Positions 11,863 to 24,800 of a stretch of 64,000 nt of DNA are shown piece after piece. The first letter of the stretch is position 1. Each line of letters begins with the position of its first letter. The position numbers and the translations under genes were made by a program. The stretch is from Prunus persica (lineage: Eukaryota; Streptophyta; Magnoliopsida; Rosales; Rosaceae), in assembly GCF_000346465.2 (NCBI RefSeq), contig NC_034015.1, forward strand, positions 22,196,462-22,260,461, read 5' to 3'. The notes beneath the pieces were generated by a model. That model did no database searches, had not been told where the DNA came from, and saw nothing but the letters and a program-made list of their open reading frames with translations.

Positions 11863-12740
11863 TAGAGGTGGGCACGGTCCGGATTAGTTCGGTTTTACTC
11901 TCAAACCACAGCTGAACCAATAAGAAAATAACGGTCCGGTTTGGTTCGGATTAGCCTAAAATCATAATAGAAACCGAACCAATCCAAACCACTTGTAATC
12001 GGTTTAGTTCGGATTGGTTCGGCCGGTTTGTGCCTAACACAAAACCATGCATTTTTCAACCTGCTCTTACATTATAATGCTAACATTTTGCCATTATATC
12101 ATTTCATTCCATTCCATCAAAGGCTAATACAACATCATTCCATTTATTCAAAGGTTATCCAATGTCTAGCATGCATCTAAGTTCACAATTTCCATCAAAA
12201 CAAACATATACAAAATTTGCATTAACCAAGTAGCATTAAATTTACTCATTGCATTCATCACAATACAAACAAATGAAAAGCTTTTATCACAGAGAGGTAA
12301 ATGCTTTTATCACAGAGGTGGAGTTTGAATGCGTATGAAATTATGAAATGGACCCATTAATTAAGATAGATAGAGTAAGAAGAGCCACACAACACAAAGA
12401 GCAAACACACATAGTAGAGATAGAAAGAGAGGGAAATACAAGCACACACAAATAACTGGGATATGCAAATTAGAATATCAGAACGTGCACCAACATTCAG
12501 ATACGCGGACTCACAAAACGCACACAAACCTTGCCACATGTAAACTAAATTAAATAAATAATAAATTGATTTATAATCGGTCCGGTTCGGTTTAGGACAG
12601 TTTTTAAAACTCTCAAACCACAGCTGAACCAAATCAAACCGGTTCGGTTCGGTTTTTCAAAATGTTGACTTTTTCTTTGGTCAAAACCAAACCAAACCAA
12701 TCCAATATAATCGGTTCGGCCGGATTGATGCCCACCCCTA
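11863..12740. mobile_element. Non-autonomous hAT-type element with 8-bp target-site duplication
   Basis: The left end is tagaggtgggca and the right end, on the minus strand, is taggggtgggca: a 12-bp TIR with one mismatch. The flanks carry a perfect 8-bp duplication, gttggtag, at 11855-11862 and 12741-12748, the hAT hallmark. Subterminal regions are rich in ggttcggtt-type motifs on both sides. The 878-bp body has no transposase frame. Confidence 0.88.
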
Positions 12741-13858
12741 GTTGGTAGCTTTGTTGTTCTCTGGTTGTGGTTGTGGGTAGCCTAGCTCTATGTTTGTACT
12801 TCTCTTTTGGTTGGAATGAAAATACTCTTGACCCAAAAAAGAAAAAAAAAGAAGTTAAAATATCCTTCTTGATTTGAATAATCTAACTGACCCCAAATCA
12901 GCCCGAACTCATGCCCCAAAATTGGCCCTAAAACAACCCAAACTAAAGAGGTGGGCTTCACTTACTACGGTCACCCACTTAATTGGTGGATAATGATTTA
13001 TGTGTACATTAACAGATTTTTTGATGGAGTTGACGGCAGGAGATAAAGTGGGTCATCAAACCTCGGTTAAGGGATGAAAGTGACCCATTTTGAGTTTTTT
13101 TTTTTTTTTTTTGTGGAGAGGGGGAATAAAATTTGACCGAAATTTCAAAAGGCATTGCCTTCTTTATTATTTGATTTCATATAGATATAATTGAAATTTT
13201 AAACACTTTATTTTACATTCTTACACAAACAAAACATAGAAAATGAAATAAAGTTATATTTCTCGATTACTTTTTCAATATTATCAAATATATGAAAAGA
13301 ATCTTCCATTTTCCAAGAAATGAAAAATAATCTCTTATTAAATCCTTGGGAGATTCACTATTATACCCAATATGGGGGCCCAAATTATAAAAATATCCTA
13401 TATAAAATGGACTTTAGAAACACACCCAAAGCCCATTTACAACATAACAAAAAAGCTTTTAACTTCTTATAAATTACAAAACTGCCATCAATTTCTTAAA
13501 ACAAGCCAACCCCAAAATCTCATAAAAATACCCAAAGCACTCAATAGGGCATCAAAGTAATTTAATAATCAATATTAAATTCAATAAGGCCAGCTATCAT
13601 TTTTTGGGTCTTTTTTGGGTTTGTTTATAGGAATTCAATTGTGTAGGGTTTATTTATAATATTAGTGCTAGAAATGGGTATATCACTAAATATCTCTAAA
13701 TCCTTTCCGTGAACCAATCAGATGACTAGTGTACGAGGAAGGAAATTGAGAATCACAAACAGAGAGTTGCATTGCCTTGCATTTGTATGGTATTATTGGA
13801 ATCATATTTATATTTAATTTAATTAATGTATGGTGGTGAATGAAAGATGCATTGAATT

Positions 13859-13861
<3 letters not shown>

Positions 13862-13903
<42 letters not shown>
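13862..13903. repeat. (GA)n microsatellite
   Basis: About 21 uninterrupted GA units. Apparent Glu-Arg or Ser-Leu ORFs across it are artefacts. Confidence 0.95.
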
Positions 13904-13906
<3 letters not shown>

Positions 13907-14739
13907 GGTCCAGCACATGACACATGCACATGCCCATATGCTGCTGCTTATGCTTCTCCTGCTGCATCTGACGTCTATGTCTATCATCTCCCTCAGACAC
14001 AAATCAAATAGAATGCATGCACTACACACACTTACTATTTTCTGAGGTCCACTTGATGCCACTGCATTGCATATGCGGCTGGCTCATCTCATCTCATCTC
14101 ATCTCTTCACTTGAAGAAAACCCACGACACATGTCAAATTCCATTTCTTCTTTTTTGGTCAGGATTTTCATTTTCTTCTCAACGACAAGAAACCGGGATT
14201 TCTTGTTTTGCAATGAGAGAAGTGTTTGGGCCCAAATTCGGCACGCCCAAGACCAGAAGGCAGGCCCATGATAAAATTGTCTGCCCAGCCCAGAGACTTG
14301 AGAAAAACAAAAATTAAGATCCAAACAGTTTGGGCTTCACACCAAGAACGTTGGAAATAAAGCCTCAGCCCAAAGAAAGCCCAGATGTGGAAACTTTCGA
14401 AATGGACTTCAAAAGATCAGCCCGTAATTTTCGATAGATTCAAAACCAAGGGATCAAAGACACACCCACGTGATTGCCTCAGCTTTGGAAAAGTCAGCAT
14501 TTTCAACTAAAATTTAAAAATGTGAGAGGGACGTCTCTGAAACACTGCCAATTGAAGATCAAAAACCCATCTGTGTTCAAGATTTTGCTCCAAATCAATA
14601 CACCATCTCCCAAGAAATTCACGGATCACGCTTTCTAAATTAGAACGGGAAACAGGGAACCACTCAGAAAATACAAAAGAAAAAGAGCCAAAACCGCCAT
14701 AAAAAGCCCACACAGACGGTGGCGTTGGTTGAATTAGAA

Positions 14740-15780
14740 AGCTGCCACCCAGAAAACCAGGGAAGGGACTGTTTTTAGGAGGTGACTACTCAGAACCTAT
14801 CTAAACAACTCTTCTTACTTTACATTATAAGAGATCTTTTTGCCGCCCATTATTTAAAAGATTAAAAATGACCTCCTTAGGAGGATCTCTTATAAAAGCG
14901 AAAGAAGGCAAAGAAACAAAGGACACTCAATTCATCAATCAATCAAAATAAATAAATAAGAAAAAGTTCACTTGGATCCCAAGAGAAAAAAACAGCTTTA
15001 GATCAGAATCCCAAAGTTCAGACTTAGAAAATAAGTCTTCTGAAAACGAGATCCTTCTCGTTACAAATTTGGTTCAGCAAAAGCCAAGACAAACATAGTC
15101 TGAGTTTTCACCAATATGAAAACCTCAATAAATTTTACAGCATAGTTCCAGCTTGCTAAATCCTCGAGAATAGCCACTTCTGTCCCTTCAAACTGAAGAA
15201 TTCCTGCAGTTCTGCCCGCTCAAAAGTCTCCCAAGGCTTGAAGTAGATTGAAGCTCTGCCAAAATTGAACTTTGGTATCGATTTACAGCTGAAGCCAAGC
15301 AGCCAAAGTTGTTGACAACACAGTCCAGTACAGACATACCCAATCCAGCCCGGATCAGAAGTTTCTACCCAGGCAGAAATGGGATTCCAGCCATCTTCTT
15401 GTTTTTCTAGAGTTGATTTCTCCCTTCTTAATTTTGTAAAAGGCAGTTCTGCCTGAAGCAGTATTGTATTATTATCTATTCTGGCCAGAACAACCATTTG
15501 ATACTGAGATAGATTATGAAAGTCCTCACCAGTCTGAGGCAAGAAAAGAACTTACTTGGGAGATATTCCTCACCCAAATTCACAATCATTTGTTTTAGAA
15601 GTCAGTAACTTGAGGCGCAAGTTATCCAATCTAAAAATAAGTATGCTAGAATTTACATTACTAGCAGTGGCACGCTCGCACACCAAAGAAAGCTGACTTG
15701 TCGACCAACAAGTGGTCTCCAAGCCAGTGGGGAACTTCGCCCTTCCACCTCAGGAGTAAAACACGAAAACGGGTGAACAA
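14740..15780. other. Unassigned block with a promoter-like core (possible retroelement or pararetroviral leader remnant)
   Basis: The sequence ggatctcttataaaagcg (about 14882-14899) is a good TATA box, followed 30-40 nt later by a purine-rich then ATCAATCAATCAA leader-like stretch. No long ORF follows on the + strand, and the 128-aa minus frame at 15156-15542 matches nothing I know. This could be a solo LTR, the non-coding region of an old retroelement or endogenous pararetrovirus, or an ordinary promoter that lost its gene. I saw no terminal repeats or primer-binding site that would settle it. Confidence 0.2.
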
Positions 15781-16189
15781 GAAGGAAATGCCTTTTTGTC
15801 TTGTTATTTTAGATTAAATTTTAATGAGATGATATTAGAGAATAAAAGTCAAACATATTATGGTAGAAAAAATTATAAGAGATGATTTGAATCCAACAGA
15901 AAAATCATAAATTAATATTTATTCTCTAATCACTTTTGATGTTACCTTGAACATGTTCAATTTTTAAAACTTTTTTTGATAGACAAAGGGATACTCAGTT
16001 CATATTTCGAATTCCAACACCCTAAAAGAACTACAGAGACGAAATTGTTAGAAAAGTATTACCATATATTAATCTACTTCCTTATTCGATAATATTTTCT
16101 TTTTTTTTTTCTTTTTGGAAAACAGAAATAAATTGATGTGAAGAATGGGTCCTTCTCACTTATTGAGAAAGTTATAAGTGAGACAGGAC

Positions 16190-16232
16190 ATGTATCATGT
16201 ATCATGTATCATGTATCATGTATCATGTATGT
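16190..16232. repeat. Tandem 7-bp repeat (catgtat)n
   Basis: Six near-perfect units of catgtat. Confidence 0.9.
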
Positions 16233-16892
16233 AGGCTTTTTATGCTTTCAAAATCATCTAACGACACGAGCAATGTATGACGATGCGTAGATAGATGGCC
16301 ACCACCCTCCGCATGACCTAGCTATTTGCAAATGTAATAAAGAACTGAGACATAAAAGGAAAGGAATGATTTCATACTTGAATAGATTTGCAAATGGGCC
16401 CCCTTAATGTCAATTATCTTACAAGTTGTGTTTGGTTTATGGGAAAATCACAAAACTTGTATGAAACAGGAATATTACTAATTTGTTATTTCTGATCAAT
16501 TACGATATGTCAAATAAAAAATTTATCATGTATGGCATATCTTAATTAATAGAGAATTGCAAAATAGTATTATCCTCATTACACACAATCTTTTATTTCT
16601 TATATACAAAAAAAAACATAAAAAATAATTTCCCATCAAATTTTTTTGATGAATTACTCAAAATATAGAGTGGGCTTTTCTGAACTCAACTGGGCCTTTT
16701 CTAGAGAGAGACGAGAAAAAGGAGTGAGAGAGAGAGAGAAATAAATAACAAGAGTCTAGGGGTGAAGAACCTTGGGGGACACAACCCTGATTTTCCAAAA
16801 CCAGCAACTTGCATGTCAGCAAACCCCACTTGAATGTGGAATTCACTGAACCAAACCTTTTTTTCGCTCTCCTTTCTCTCTCTCCCCCTAAC

Positions 16893-16895
<3 letters not shown>

Positions 16896-16924
<29 letters not shown>

Positions 16925-16926
16925 TA
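16896..16926. repeat. (AAT)n microsatellite
   Basis: About nine trinucleotide units, upstream of the ARGOS-like leader. Confidence 0.85.
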
Positions 16927-17039
16927 AAGAAGGGAGGAGAGGAGAAGGGAAAGAAAAGGATAGTAATAATAATACAAATACAGTGCAACAACCCAAAACC
17001 CATCAAAATTCATTCCGTTGCTTCAACAGGTTGATTAGC

Positions 17040-18235
17040 TAGCCAGCAGTCTCTTGCTTTTCAGTTTTCACCTTCCTCATTCTTTCCTTCTTTATCTCCG
17101 CAACCCAGCAGCCCCTTTCAGAACTTCTTCTTCTTCTTGTTGATGATTATGTATTTATTCTGCCATAGCCCAGTAAATCGAGGCCGTCTTTGACTCTGCC
17201 AAGAGAGTTTTGAGTTGAAGGTGGAAGAGCCATAGATAGACACTGAGATGCAAAAAGCGCTCAAGGGGACCTCTCTTTCTTGCTGCCTCATTCGGAAATT
17301 TTACTACCAAGATAACCAGAATCAAACACAAACGCATCACAGGTATATATATATATATATATATATCTATCGACCTTTATAATTTGTTGTAGATTCCACA
17401 TGTCCTCTGCTTTTCTATTGTTGATTTCCCTTGTTTCATCTCCTTCAAAGCCAAAAATTTAATTTTTTATTTTTTAGAAAAAAGCAAAGAAAGATGGAGA
17501 TTTCATTTCTGGGTTTGTTCCCCTCCCTATTTCGTTAGTTCATTTGTTGGGTTTGGGGGCCAAAGGCGCACGCTTTAACAAAATTTTATGCTTGTTCTGT
17601 TTGTTTGCGTGTTTTCCAAATGTATGCTATTGTATATCAGCAGTAAGATTGATTGATGTATGTGAACATATGTTATTGGGCGGAATATATATTTGTTCCA
17701 ACATTTATACAATATATACTCTCTTTTTTTCTTTCAACTTTTGGTGGTTCATGTTCTCTTGATTTGGCTTTCAATTTTCGATTTTGATTGAAATTCTTAT
17801 TCAGTTGGATTATTTGGGACGACGTCTCATGGTTTGTGCATTGTAGACTTGAGGAACTAATCACGTTTTCTTGCGATTTCTAGTTTCTTTCAAAGAAGTC
17901 TGAACGTCATTGTGGAAGTTGAGATCTCAGAAGCATCAAGCATCACAGGCTCCAAACAGATTCAGTGAGTTGTGGGCTGCATTGCATTGGATTGCTTTGC
18001 TTGTTATAATAGTTTGTTTAGATTTGTATGAAACCGGCATTAGTTAAAAGTGGGTTGGATAGTTTGAGTTCTAGGGATAAATTGGGCCTTTGAAGAATTC
18101 TCAGTGATATTGGAATTGGGTCAATACTCAATACTCCACTCAGTTGGGTGCTGTGTGTGATTCGGGGGAGCACATCAGGTAAGACTTGTGCCAGAAGGTT
18201 TTATTGATTTGCAAGATCGTTGTTCAAGCTGCATC
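17040..18235 (+). promoter_or_regulatory. Probable promoter and spliced 5' leader of the ARGOS-like gene
   Basis: Inferred from context. The region is pyrimidine-rich and contains candidate donor sites (cacag|gtatat near 17340; tcag|gtaaga near 18179) and acceptors (tttctag near 17882). A (TA)n run lies at 17344-17366. Several upstream ATGs exist, so translation may depend on leader splicing. Exact exon borders cannot be set from sequence alone. Confidence 0.35.
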
Positions 18236-18583
18236 ATGGATGTTAAAACAAGAAAGGTTTCTGGTACCCCAGTGGATGAAGGGCATAAACTAGAGTATCA
18301 TCATCATCATCAGAGACACATCAAGACAACGGAATATCGTCGAACACTATCACACGGTAGAGGGAGTGGCAGAAGACTGCTGCCGGCAAGCTACTTCAGC
18401 CTGGAGTCATTGCTTTTGCTTATATGTCTCACGGCGACTCTGTTGATCCTTCCTTTGATACTTCCACCGCTGCCTCCCCCACCCTTCATGCTGCTGTTGC
18501 TTCCGATTGGCATTCTAGCAGTGCTTATGATCTTGGCTTTCATGCCTTCTAATGTGAGGGACTTGACTTATACATACGTTTGA
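18236..18583 (+). CDS. ARL: ARGOS/ARGOS-like organ-size regulator (OSR domain)
   Basis: An uninterrupted frame of 115 aa from this ATG to TGA. The C-terminal half is the conserved OSR domain: SYFSLESLLLL, then a first hydrophobic helix (about residues 57-76), the signature LPPLPPPP (76-83), FMLLLLPIG and a second helix (84-103). The N-terminal half is basic with a His run and poorly conserved, as in the family. ARGOS and ARL are small ER/plasma-membrane-associated proteins that promote organ growth downstream of auxin or brassinosteroid and reduce ethylene signalling. The frame stays open upstream for 16 more codons without another ATG. In Arabidopsis ARGOS the matching Met-Asp-Val lies about 25 residues inside the protein, so a longer N-terminus from an upstream exon is possible. 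Confidence 0.9.
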   Translation: MDVKTRKVSGTPVDEGHKLEYHHHHQRHIKTTEYRRTLSHGRGSGRRLLPASYFSLESLLLLICLTATLLILPLILPPLPPPPFMLLLLPIGILAVLMILAFMPSNVRDLTYTYV

Positions 18584-19982
18584 GTATATGGTGTGTTTGT
18601 TTCCAACACAACATATACACGCACCTCTTTCATCATACAATTTTTGTACTTCACCAAATGTGCTTTTTTTTTTTTTTTTTTTTGGGTCAAACACTAAATG
18701 TTCAGTACAAGAAAAACACTTATTTTTTCTTCTCCTCCCTTAACCATTCGCTAAATGTTCAATACAATACAACGATAACAGGATGGAACAAGTGACATAT
18801 GAGGTGAGGAAACTCTAATTTCACGGTAAATGGATCGTGATTCGTGTATACCCATATGATTGTAAGGAGGGGTTCTCCTTGTTGACCTAATATATTTCTT
18901 TTTCTTTTATTTAACCAAATCTTGCTTAACAGTATATGACCAAATCTAATTGATAAGGTTGCTGAGACTTTCCAGAAATAGGCTGCCAAAACGTTTTTAA
19001 TGCGGTCTTCTGATGGTTGGTACTTGGTATTTTACGTTCTGTGGAAGCTGTCATTTGAGAAGTTGAATACTAACCAAATGTGGGTTTTCTTTTACATCCG
19101 ATTTCGATCTTCTTCTGTGTAATTAGCACAGTGTAATTTAAAAAATCGTCTATCAAAAAACGAACAACACTACATTATTTTAATAATGGAAATCTCTCCT
19201 GCACAGACTTAATTAAGTTGGTTAGAGCGAACGTGCTCTTCACGCTGCATCCGAGCGTGAATCCCTCTTCCAGTAGTTTAAACTTTAAACTAAAAATTAA
19301 TGGAGATCTCACTCTCGCATGTATTATCAAACCCACTTTAACAATACTACTCCAGCACCTTTTCTAGTTTCCTCCTTCCCTCCATCTTTTCTAGTTTTCA
19401 TCTTACCGAATAATAAATCCCTTCTTGTGACTTTAGCTGAGTTATGCTTAGATTTTAAGTACTCAATCACCTCTTCTATGTTCATCCCTCAATCCAATCT
19501 TTGCCTCAAAGCCCTCTCTCTAAATTCTTCCATTTTCTCTAAATTTCTACCCACGATATGAATGACTTCGCTGCGAGTTGCCTATATGTATCTCGCGATC
19601 TTTGTCAAATCAGGCTTTTGTTCGCTATTATGTGACTCTTATTTGCTTTTATGCGCAGTTGGATATTGTTGAGGTTGATTCTTCCCCATATCTGTTCTAC
19701 ATGTTCTTCTTGGTTAGATACGGTGGGTTCTATGGCGGCACGACTTCGATCCGTGTGGTAGTCATGGTTTTTAGGCTTATGATTTAATTTAAGGTTTTGT
19801 TTATTTTGGGCTGTTTGGATTTGGATATGGTCTATATTAGATTTTGGTGATTTTGGTGTTTTAGGCTCTGTTTGGGAATGCTTTTTTCTCCAAAAATGTG
19901 CTTCACTTTAAAGTTAAATATAAGGTGAAAATGCTAGGGATACCAACTTTAGATACCAACTTGTGTACCAACTCTCTAATAA

Positions 19983-20230
19983 AGAGTAATGCTATTTGGA
20001 CACACAACATTAACCACTTTAACTGGTCATCTTATGTGGCAACTGATGTGTCATACCATGTCAATTAATGAATGCTGCTATGAGGCCACTCACTAGGAAT
20101 GCTATGATTTTTTAATTTGTTTTTTAATTGACATGGCGACATTCATTAATTGACATGGCATGACACATCAGTTGCCATATAAGGTGGTCAGTTAAAGTGG
20201 TCAATGTTGTATGTCTAAATAGCATACTCT
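19983..20230. mobile_element. Foldback MITE with about 90-bp inverted arms
   Basis: The arms start agagtaatgctattt (left) and, read from the minus strand, agagtatgctattta (right). They stay highly similar for about 90 bp through caactgatgtgtcat and gtcaattaatgaa. Only about 70 bp separates them, so a transcript would fold into a long hairpin. Confidence 0.85.
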
Positions 20231-20385
20231 AAATATCTCAATTATTTCAAAAGCAGTAGCTTTTTGACAATAGTTTTTAAAAGTAAATTTTGGGTTGCTT
20301 CTCAAAATTGCTTTTAGAAGAAACAGATATGAGTTTTTAATGAATTTTTTAATTTTTAAAATACCATCATTAATTTTAAAAAATG

Positions 20386-20612
20386 ATACCACCTCCACCT
20401 TCACATCCAACTATACCACCTCCATCACCTCCACCACCAACACCACTACCACCATGCCACCACCTCCACCTTCACAACCGCCATCCCCACCACCACCACC
20501 ACTACCACCACCTCCACCACCTCCACCACCTCCACCTTCATCACCACAACCACCACCTCCACCATCCACCTTCATCACCACAACCACCACCTCCACCACA
20601 TTACTACCACCA
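20386..20612. repeat. CCA/CCT-rich low-complexity tract
   Basis: A run of proline/histidine-type triplets on + and glycine/valine-type triplets on -. Several frames stay open only because the composition lacks stop codons, so it is not a gene. Confidence 0.85.
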
Positions 20613-21864
20613 CATGATTAGGGCATAACACTTTTAACATCATGTTTATTTTAGCCATTATTCACAGTTACAACAGTTTTGTATTAAGATTTACCAAACA
20701 GTTTTGACATTGCTTTTTGTACTAACACTTTTAAAATATTTGTTTACCAAATATAGAGCTGCTTTATTTTTACAATTAATTATTTTCAAAACACAACATA
20801 AGCAAATTTTTTTTTTCAAAAAGTAACAACAATCCCAAACTGGCCTTTAGTTTACGCGAATTTTGTCCGATTTAGCTTTTCCTTTTGAGTTGTTTTTTTC
20901 TTAGTTGTTGCTTTTGCAGTCATGATATTCATGTCTTTTTTTCTTTTCTTTTTTAATGAATAGCGTTTGATTTTTTTAAATTTTTTTTTTAAAAAAAAAA
21001 CAATAATACTCCAGCAAATTGTAATAGTTTGTAAGAGCATCTCCATGAATGCTCTAGCCAAAACTTGGTTAATTGTGACTTTAAATGGCACAAGTTAATT
21101 ATATGGTTACCCACTTTAACAATACTACTCTAACCATGGTCTCCAATTTTGACTAATACTGAATTTCAAATTGTTTTTGTATGAGTGGTTTTTTTTGGGT
21201 TGAATTTTGACTAAAAGCACCTTTGTCTGGTCTGCTCGAGATGCTCCCTAAAACAGAGAGCGTTGTTTTATTTCAAAAATCCCAAAGGCGACGGTCGTCA
21301 AATAGTCGCTTTTAACTATACATCCCCCTTGTTGTCTTTACGTTTAGGTTTGAATGGTTCTCCTCGGGGTTTTGGTCTGTGGCTCTATCTATGTCCATGC
21401 TCACGAAAGAAAGGTGGCAGAGAAACATGGCTCTATTCATTGGGATGCAGCAACAACATTCCATTGTTCATTCTCTTCTTTGAAACTTCCTTTGACAAAT
21501 TATTTTGGGTTTCTACATCCAACCAAGACAAAAAAGGCGACAGGAGAAGAAAATAAAGCCCCCAACACGAGGTGGAGAGGAGAAGCAAAAAGAATTAAAA
21601 GTTACAATGATAGATATGACTTATAAGATAAAAGTAGTCAAATACAAGCGCGTCATATTTCAACTCTTTTGACAAGCACATTCAGACTATCATAATGTGT
21701 CATGTAGAAGAACTAAATTACAAGGTAACCACATGATGGAAATAGAATTGACAAACCTTGGCTTTGTCATCTGAACCCAGCTAAGACGTTATTATCCATT
21801 ACATACATCGGATGGTGAGGGGAAAAAAAAGGGAAGCAAAACCCCAAAAGTAAGTAACATCTGG

Positions 21865-24800
21865 CTATGCATTGCTCGGCGAATGAAGTAAAAATGGAGG
21901 AAGATGATGCTCCAGAACAGCCAAGAGCTCTCCGCACTGGCTCACCCCTTCTAAGACCCCACCACCAAGCCTGCTTACAGCTTCAACAACCTTTCCTCTC
22001 AGTTTTTGTGACAACAAACAGCCACCTGCCTTGACACACTCCCTATACAGCGGCAGGTAAGCAATCGTTACCCTCAGAGGGGCTGGTAGATCTCTTAAGC
22101 AGATAGGAGATCCACCCCATTTTAAAATCCTCACCAGGCTCAAGTAATGTTCTTGTCCTAGTCTTATTCCGCGCAAGAAAGCTTCCTCTGACCAATGCTC
22201 CCGAAGAAAAGCTTTTAACTCAGGAGCTACAGCCTCATCATCAGACCGAGCAATACTGTCTGCAACAGCATAAGTAGCTGCTGGATCACCCAAGAAGTCG
22301 GAATGGAGAAGAAATGCAACACCATCAAGAGAACCACCACTTCGTTCACCAGCAGCCTTCAGAATTTCAATGCTTAGTGCTGCAAGGACGTGATGAGGAA
22401 CATGAGGAAGGAGATGGGCAGCAACTTCAACTTGGCTACTAGAAGTTGCAGCTGTGAGAGCAAGGCAGAGCTCCATGTCTCGGCAACCCCTTTTCACAAA
22501 CCACTCAACAACCTGCATACAGCCCCTCTCAGCAGCTCTCATCAGGGGGCCCAAGAAAGCTATGGCATTACCCTCTTCCACAAGGCATTCCATAGTACCA
22601 ATCTTGCAGTAGTGAGAAGCAAAACCCAAAGCCAGGTCAACATCAACATCCAAGCTGTTCCTTTGGGCAATCTAACAACACAAAACCCAGATGCCAAATA
22701 TAAGTAAGATGAAAAAATTCCAGACAAACCATATATCATAACAGCAAATTTTGGGTCTCGATCTTCTTCTCAAAATTCTCCTAAACCCAGATGCCAAACA
22801 AAATTGAGAAGAAAAGCTGCCAGTAGAACCATATATCATAAAAGCAAATCTTGGTTCACAATCTTCTTCTCAAAATTCTCCTAGAACTGATACATAAGTA
22901 AATTATTTATTCAAGTATGCTTCAGCATTAAAGAAGCAACAATGAATAATGTCAATGTCAGAAAAAATATTTTTGATTTTCCAGATTTTCAGAAGTAATA
23001 GTAAAAAGTAAGAAAGGATAGACATTACTTTAGAATTTTTATAAATTTATCATTAAACATGTAAGCAAAAAACAATACACACGACCAACACACATGAGCT
23101 TGAATATCAATTTATAAAACCATCTTATAACAACATTTTAAAAAAAATGACGATTATAGTCATTAGAAGAACTAAAAACTTTGGCTTAATAACTATAATA
23201 CTAATTACCATTATTATATAATTAGTACTTATATTATGTTGAGTATTACCTAGGTACTTTTATATAAAAATAAAATAACTAACAACAGTTAAACATAACT
23301 AAATTATAATAGATATTAGGGTTATGAATTTATCCTAAAAGAAAAAAGATACATATTTTTTAATTTTTTGTTTATTTTTGTAGTAAATGCATAAAGGACA
23401 ATCAACCTCATTCTCTCTTCGAATCCAGAGAGTTAATGAACATTTTTTGGAAAAGCCCTTTTTTTTTTTTCCAACTGTTTGATATTCGGATTTTGCTTCA
23501 TTATGATTAGTAAAATGACTTCCTTTCAAAAAACAAAAAACAAAAAGATTAGTAAAATGACCAAGCAGTGATACAACATTGATACATCATACATGAACAA
23601 GCAACCATGACACATCTGTCTTTCAGATGAATAACAACTAGTACCTACATGTAGGGAGGCTACAAAGGCTTTAGGACAACATCTTTAACGTGATTCACCA
23701 TACCAAGCTTGCTTTCATAATCTTATTTTTTTTACTTTTATTTACCTATTATTTGTTTATTTAGTTTTACTTGACTTTCAAATTTATTTTATACATTATT
23801 TATATTGTAAAGGGTTTTGCCTCTCTCTCTCTCTCTGCAATTTGCTAAGTGGGTGGTGGTACTTCGATTTGAGACAGGTGGTATTGATGGTAGGGTTGAT
23901 TGGGTTTGACTGGGTGGTGGTGCAATTAGCAGGTGGCTGGTCTGTTGTGGTGACTAAGGTTCAATTGGCCTGTAGTGGCTGTTGGGTGGTATTTGACGAT
24001 GGTGGTTACGATGGTGGCTTATGCTCTGTTTTTTTGCCAATGAATCCATATTCTCTGAAAATGAAAACATCATTTTCACGTTTTCTGCATTTTCAGTGAA
24101 TTATAACTAAAAGGTTGAAAACGATTTCAGAAAACATTCTGCATTTTCTCAAACCACCGAACGCAAATCTCAATGTTTTCTGAGAATGAAAACGGAAAAC
24201 AGCCTCCGAAAACACCACCGAACAGGCCCTAAGTATCAGAAAAATACATAACTACATATATACAACTATACTTGTTAAAATATAGCTTGCTTTTGTTTAG
24301 TTTCTTGTGAAAAAAAAATTCCATAATGAAATCTTACTCATCTGATGTTCTTAGGGTGCCTTTCTTCCATTTTTGGCTTTTGTGGAATGTTAGAATCATG
24401 GCAGGCATGAATGAATGAATCAAGTATAGATTCCTTTTTTTTTTTTCTGTTCCTTTAATTTCTTTTATCAGCTCCTAGTGTCCCATCGTGGAATTGGTGA
24501 AGTCAGAAAGCATTCTAATAAACTTCATGATGCCAGGCTGCTCTTTCTCTAAGGTTATTTTGTAGCTTGGTATAGTAATATATTTTACAGCTTTCTAGAT
24601 TTTACCCAAAAATAAACCACATGACTAATTTTCCACATAAACTACTAATAAAAAAGTACTCAGGCAAAAAATAATATCCAAAAGCTAGGAAGGCAAATAA
24701 ACATCATCATGGCATCTAAACAAAATATTAAAGTCACCTGCAATAAGATCCGCACAAGCTCTGTACTCCCAAAACGAGAGGCTTCAAGAAAACACTGATT

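Larger units (their letters stand above)
10384..17000. other. Intergenic gap between the LEA and ARGOS-like genes
   Basis: No gene supported. From left to right it holds the LEA 3' UTR, a degenerate minisatellite, a hAT-type element, AT-rich DNA with a possible MITE (about 13352-13700, imperfect ends around tatacccaatatgg), a (GA)n run, a TATA-box block of uncertain origin (about 14740-15780), a 7-bp tandem repeat near 16.2 kb and an (ATA)n run near 16.9 kb. Confidence 0.5.
19865..20845. mobile_element. TIR element carrying a nested foldback element
   Basis: The left end is gctctgtttgggaatgc; the right end on the minus strand is ggccagtttgggattgtt. TTTAG occurs on both sides (19860-19864 and 20846-20850) and could be a target duplication. 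Inside are a 248-bp foldback element and a CCA/CCT-rich low-complexity tract. No transposase frame is present. Confidence 0.6.
18584..21864. other. Intergenic gap between convergent ARGOS-like and SKIP35 genes
   Basis: The 3' UTRs of both genes lie at the edges. The middle holds a composite TIR element (19865-20845), a possible tRNA-related fragment near 19216 (ttggttagagcg resembles a pol III A box) and, near 21035-21250, a degenerate element whose ends both carry gagcatctc. No gene is supported. Confidence 0.5.

Noticed and set aside
15156..15542. 128-aa minus-strand ORF
   Set aside because: No recognisable domain and no splice-supported neighbours. Kept only as part of the unassigned block.
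19200..19280. Possible tRNA gene
   Set aside because: An A-box-like ttggttagagcg is present but no cloverleaf or proper B box could be built.
20383..20628. Proline-, histidine- or glycine-rich ORFs
   Set aside because: Produced by CCA/CCT low-complexity DNA inside a transposon; all frames stay open for compositional reasons.
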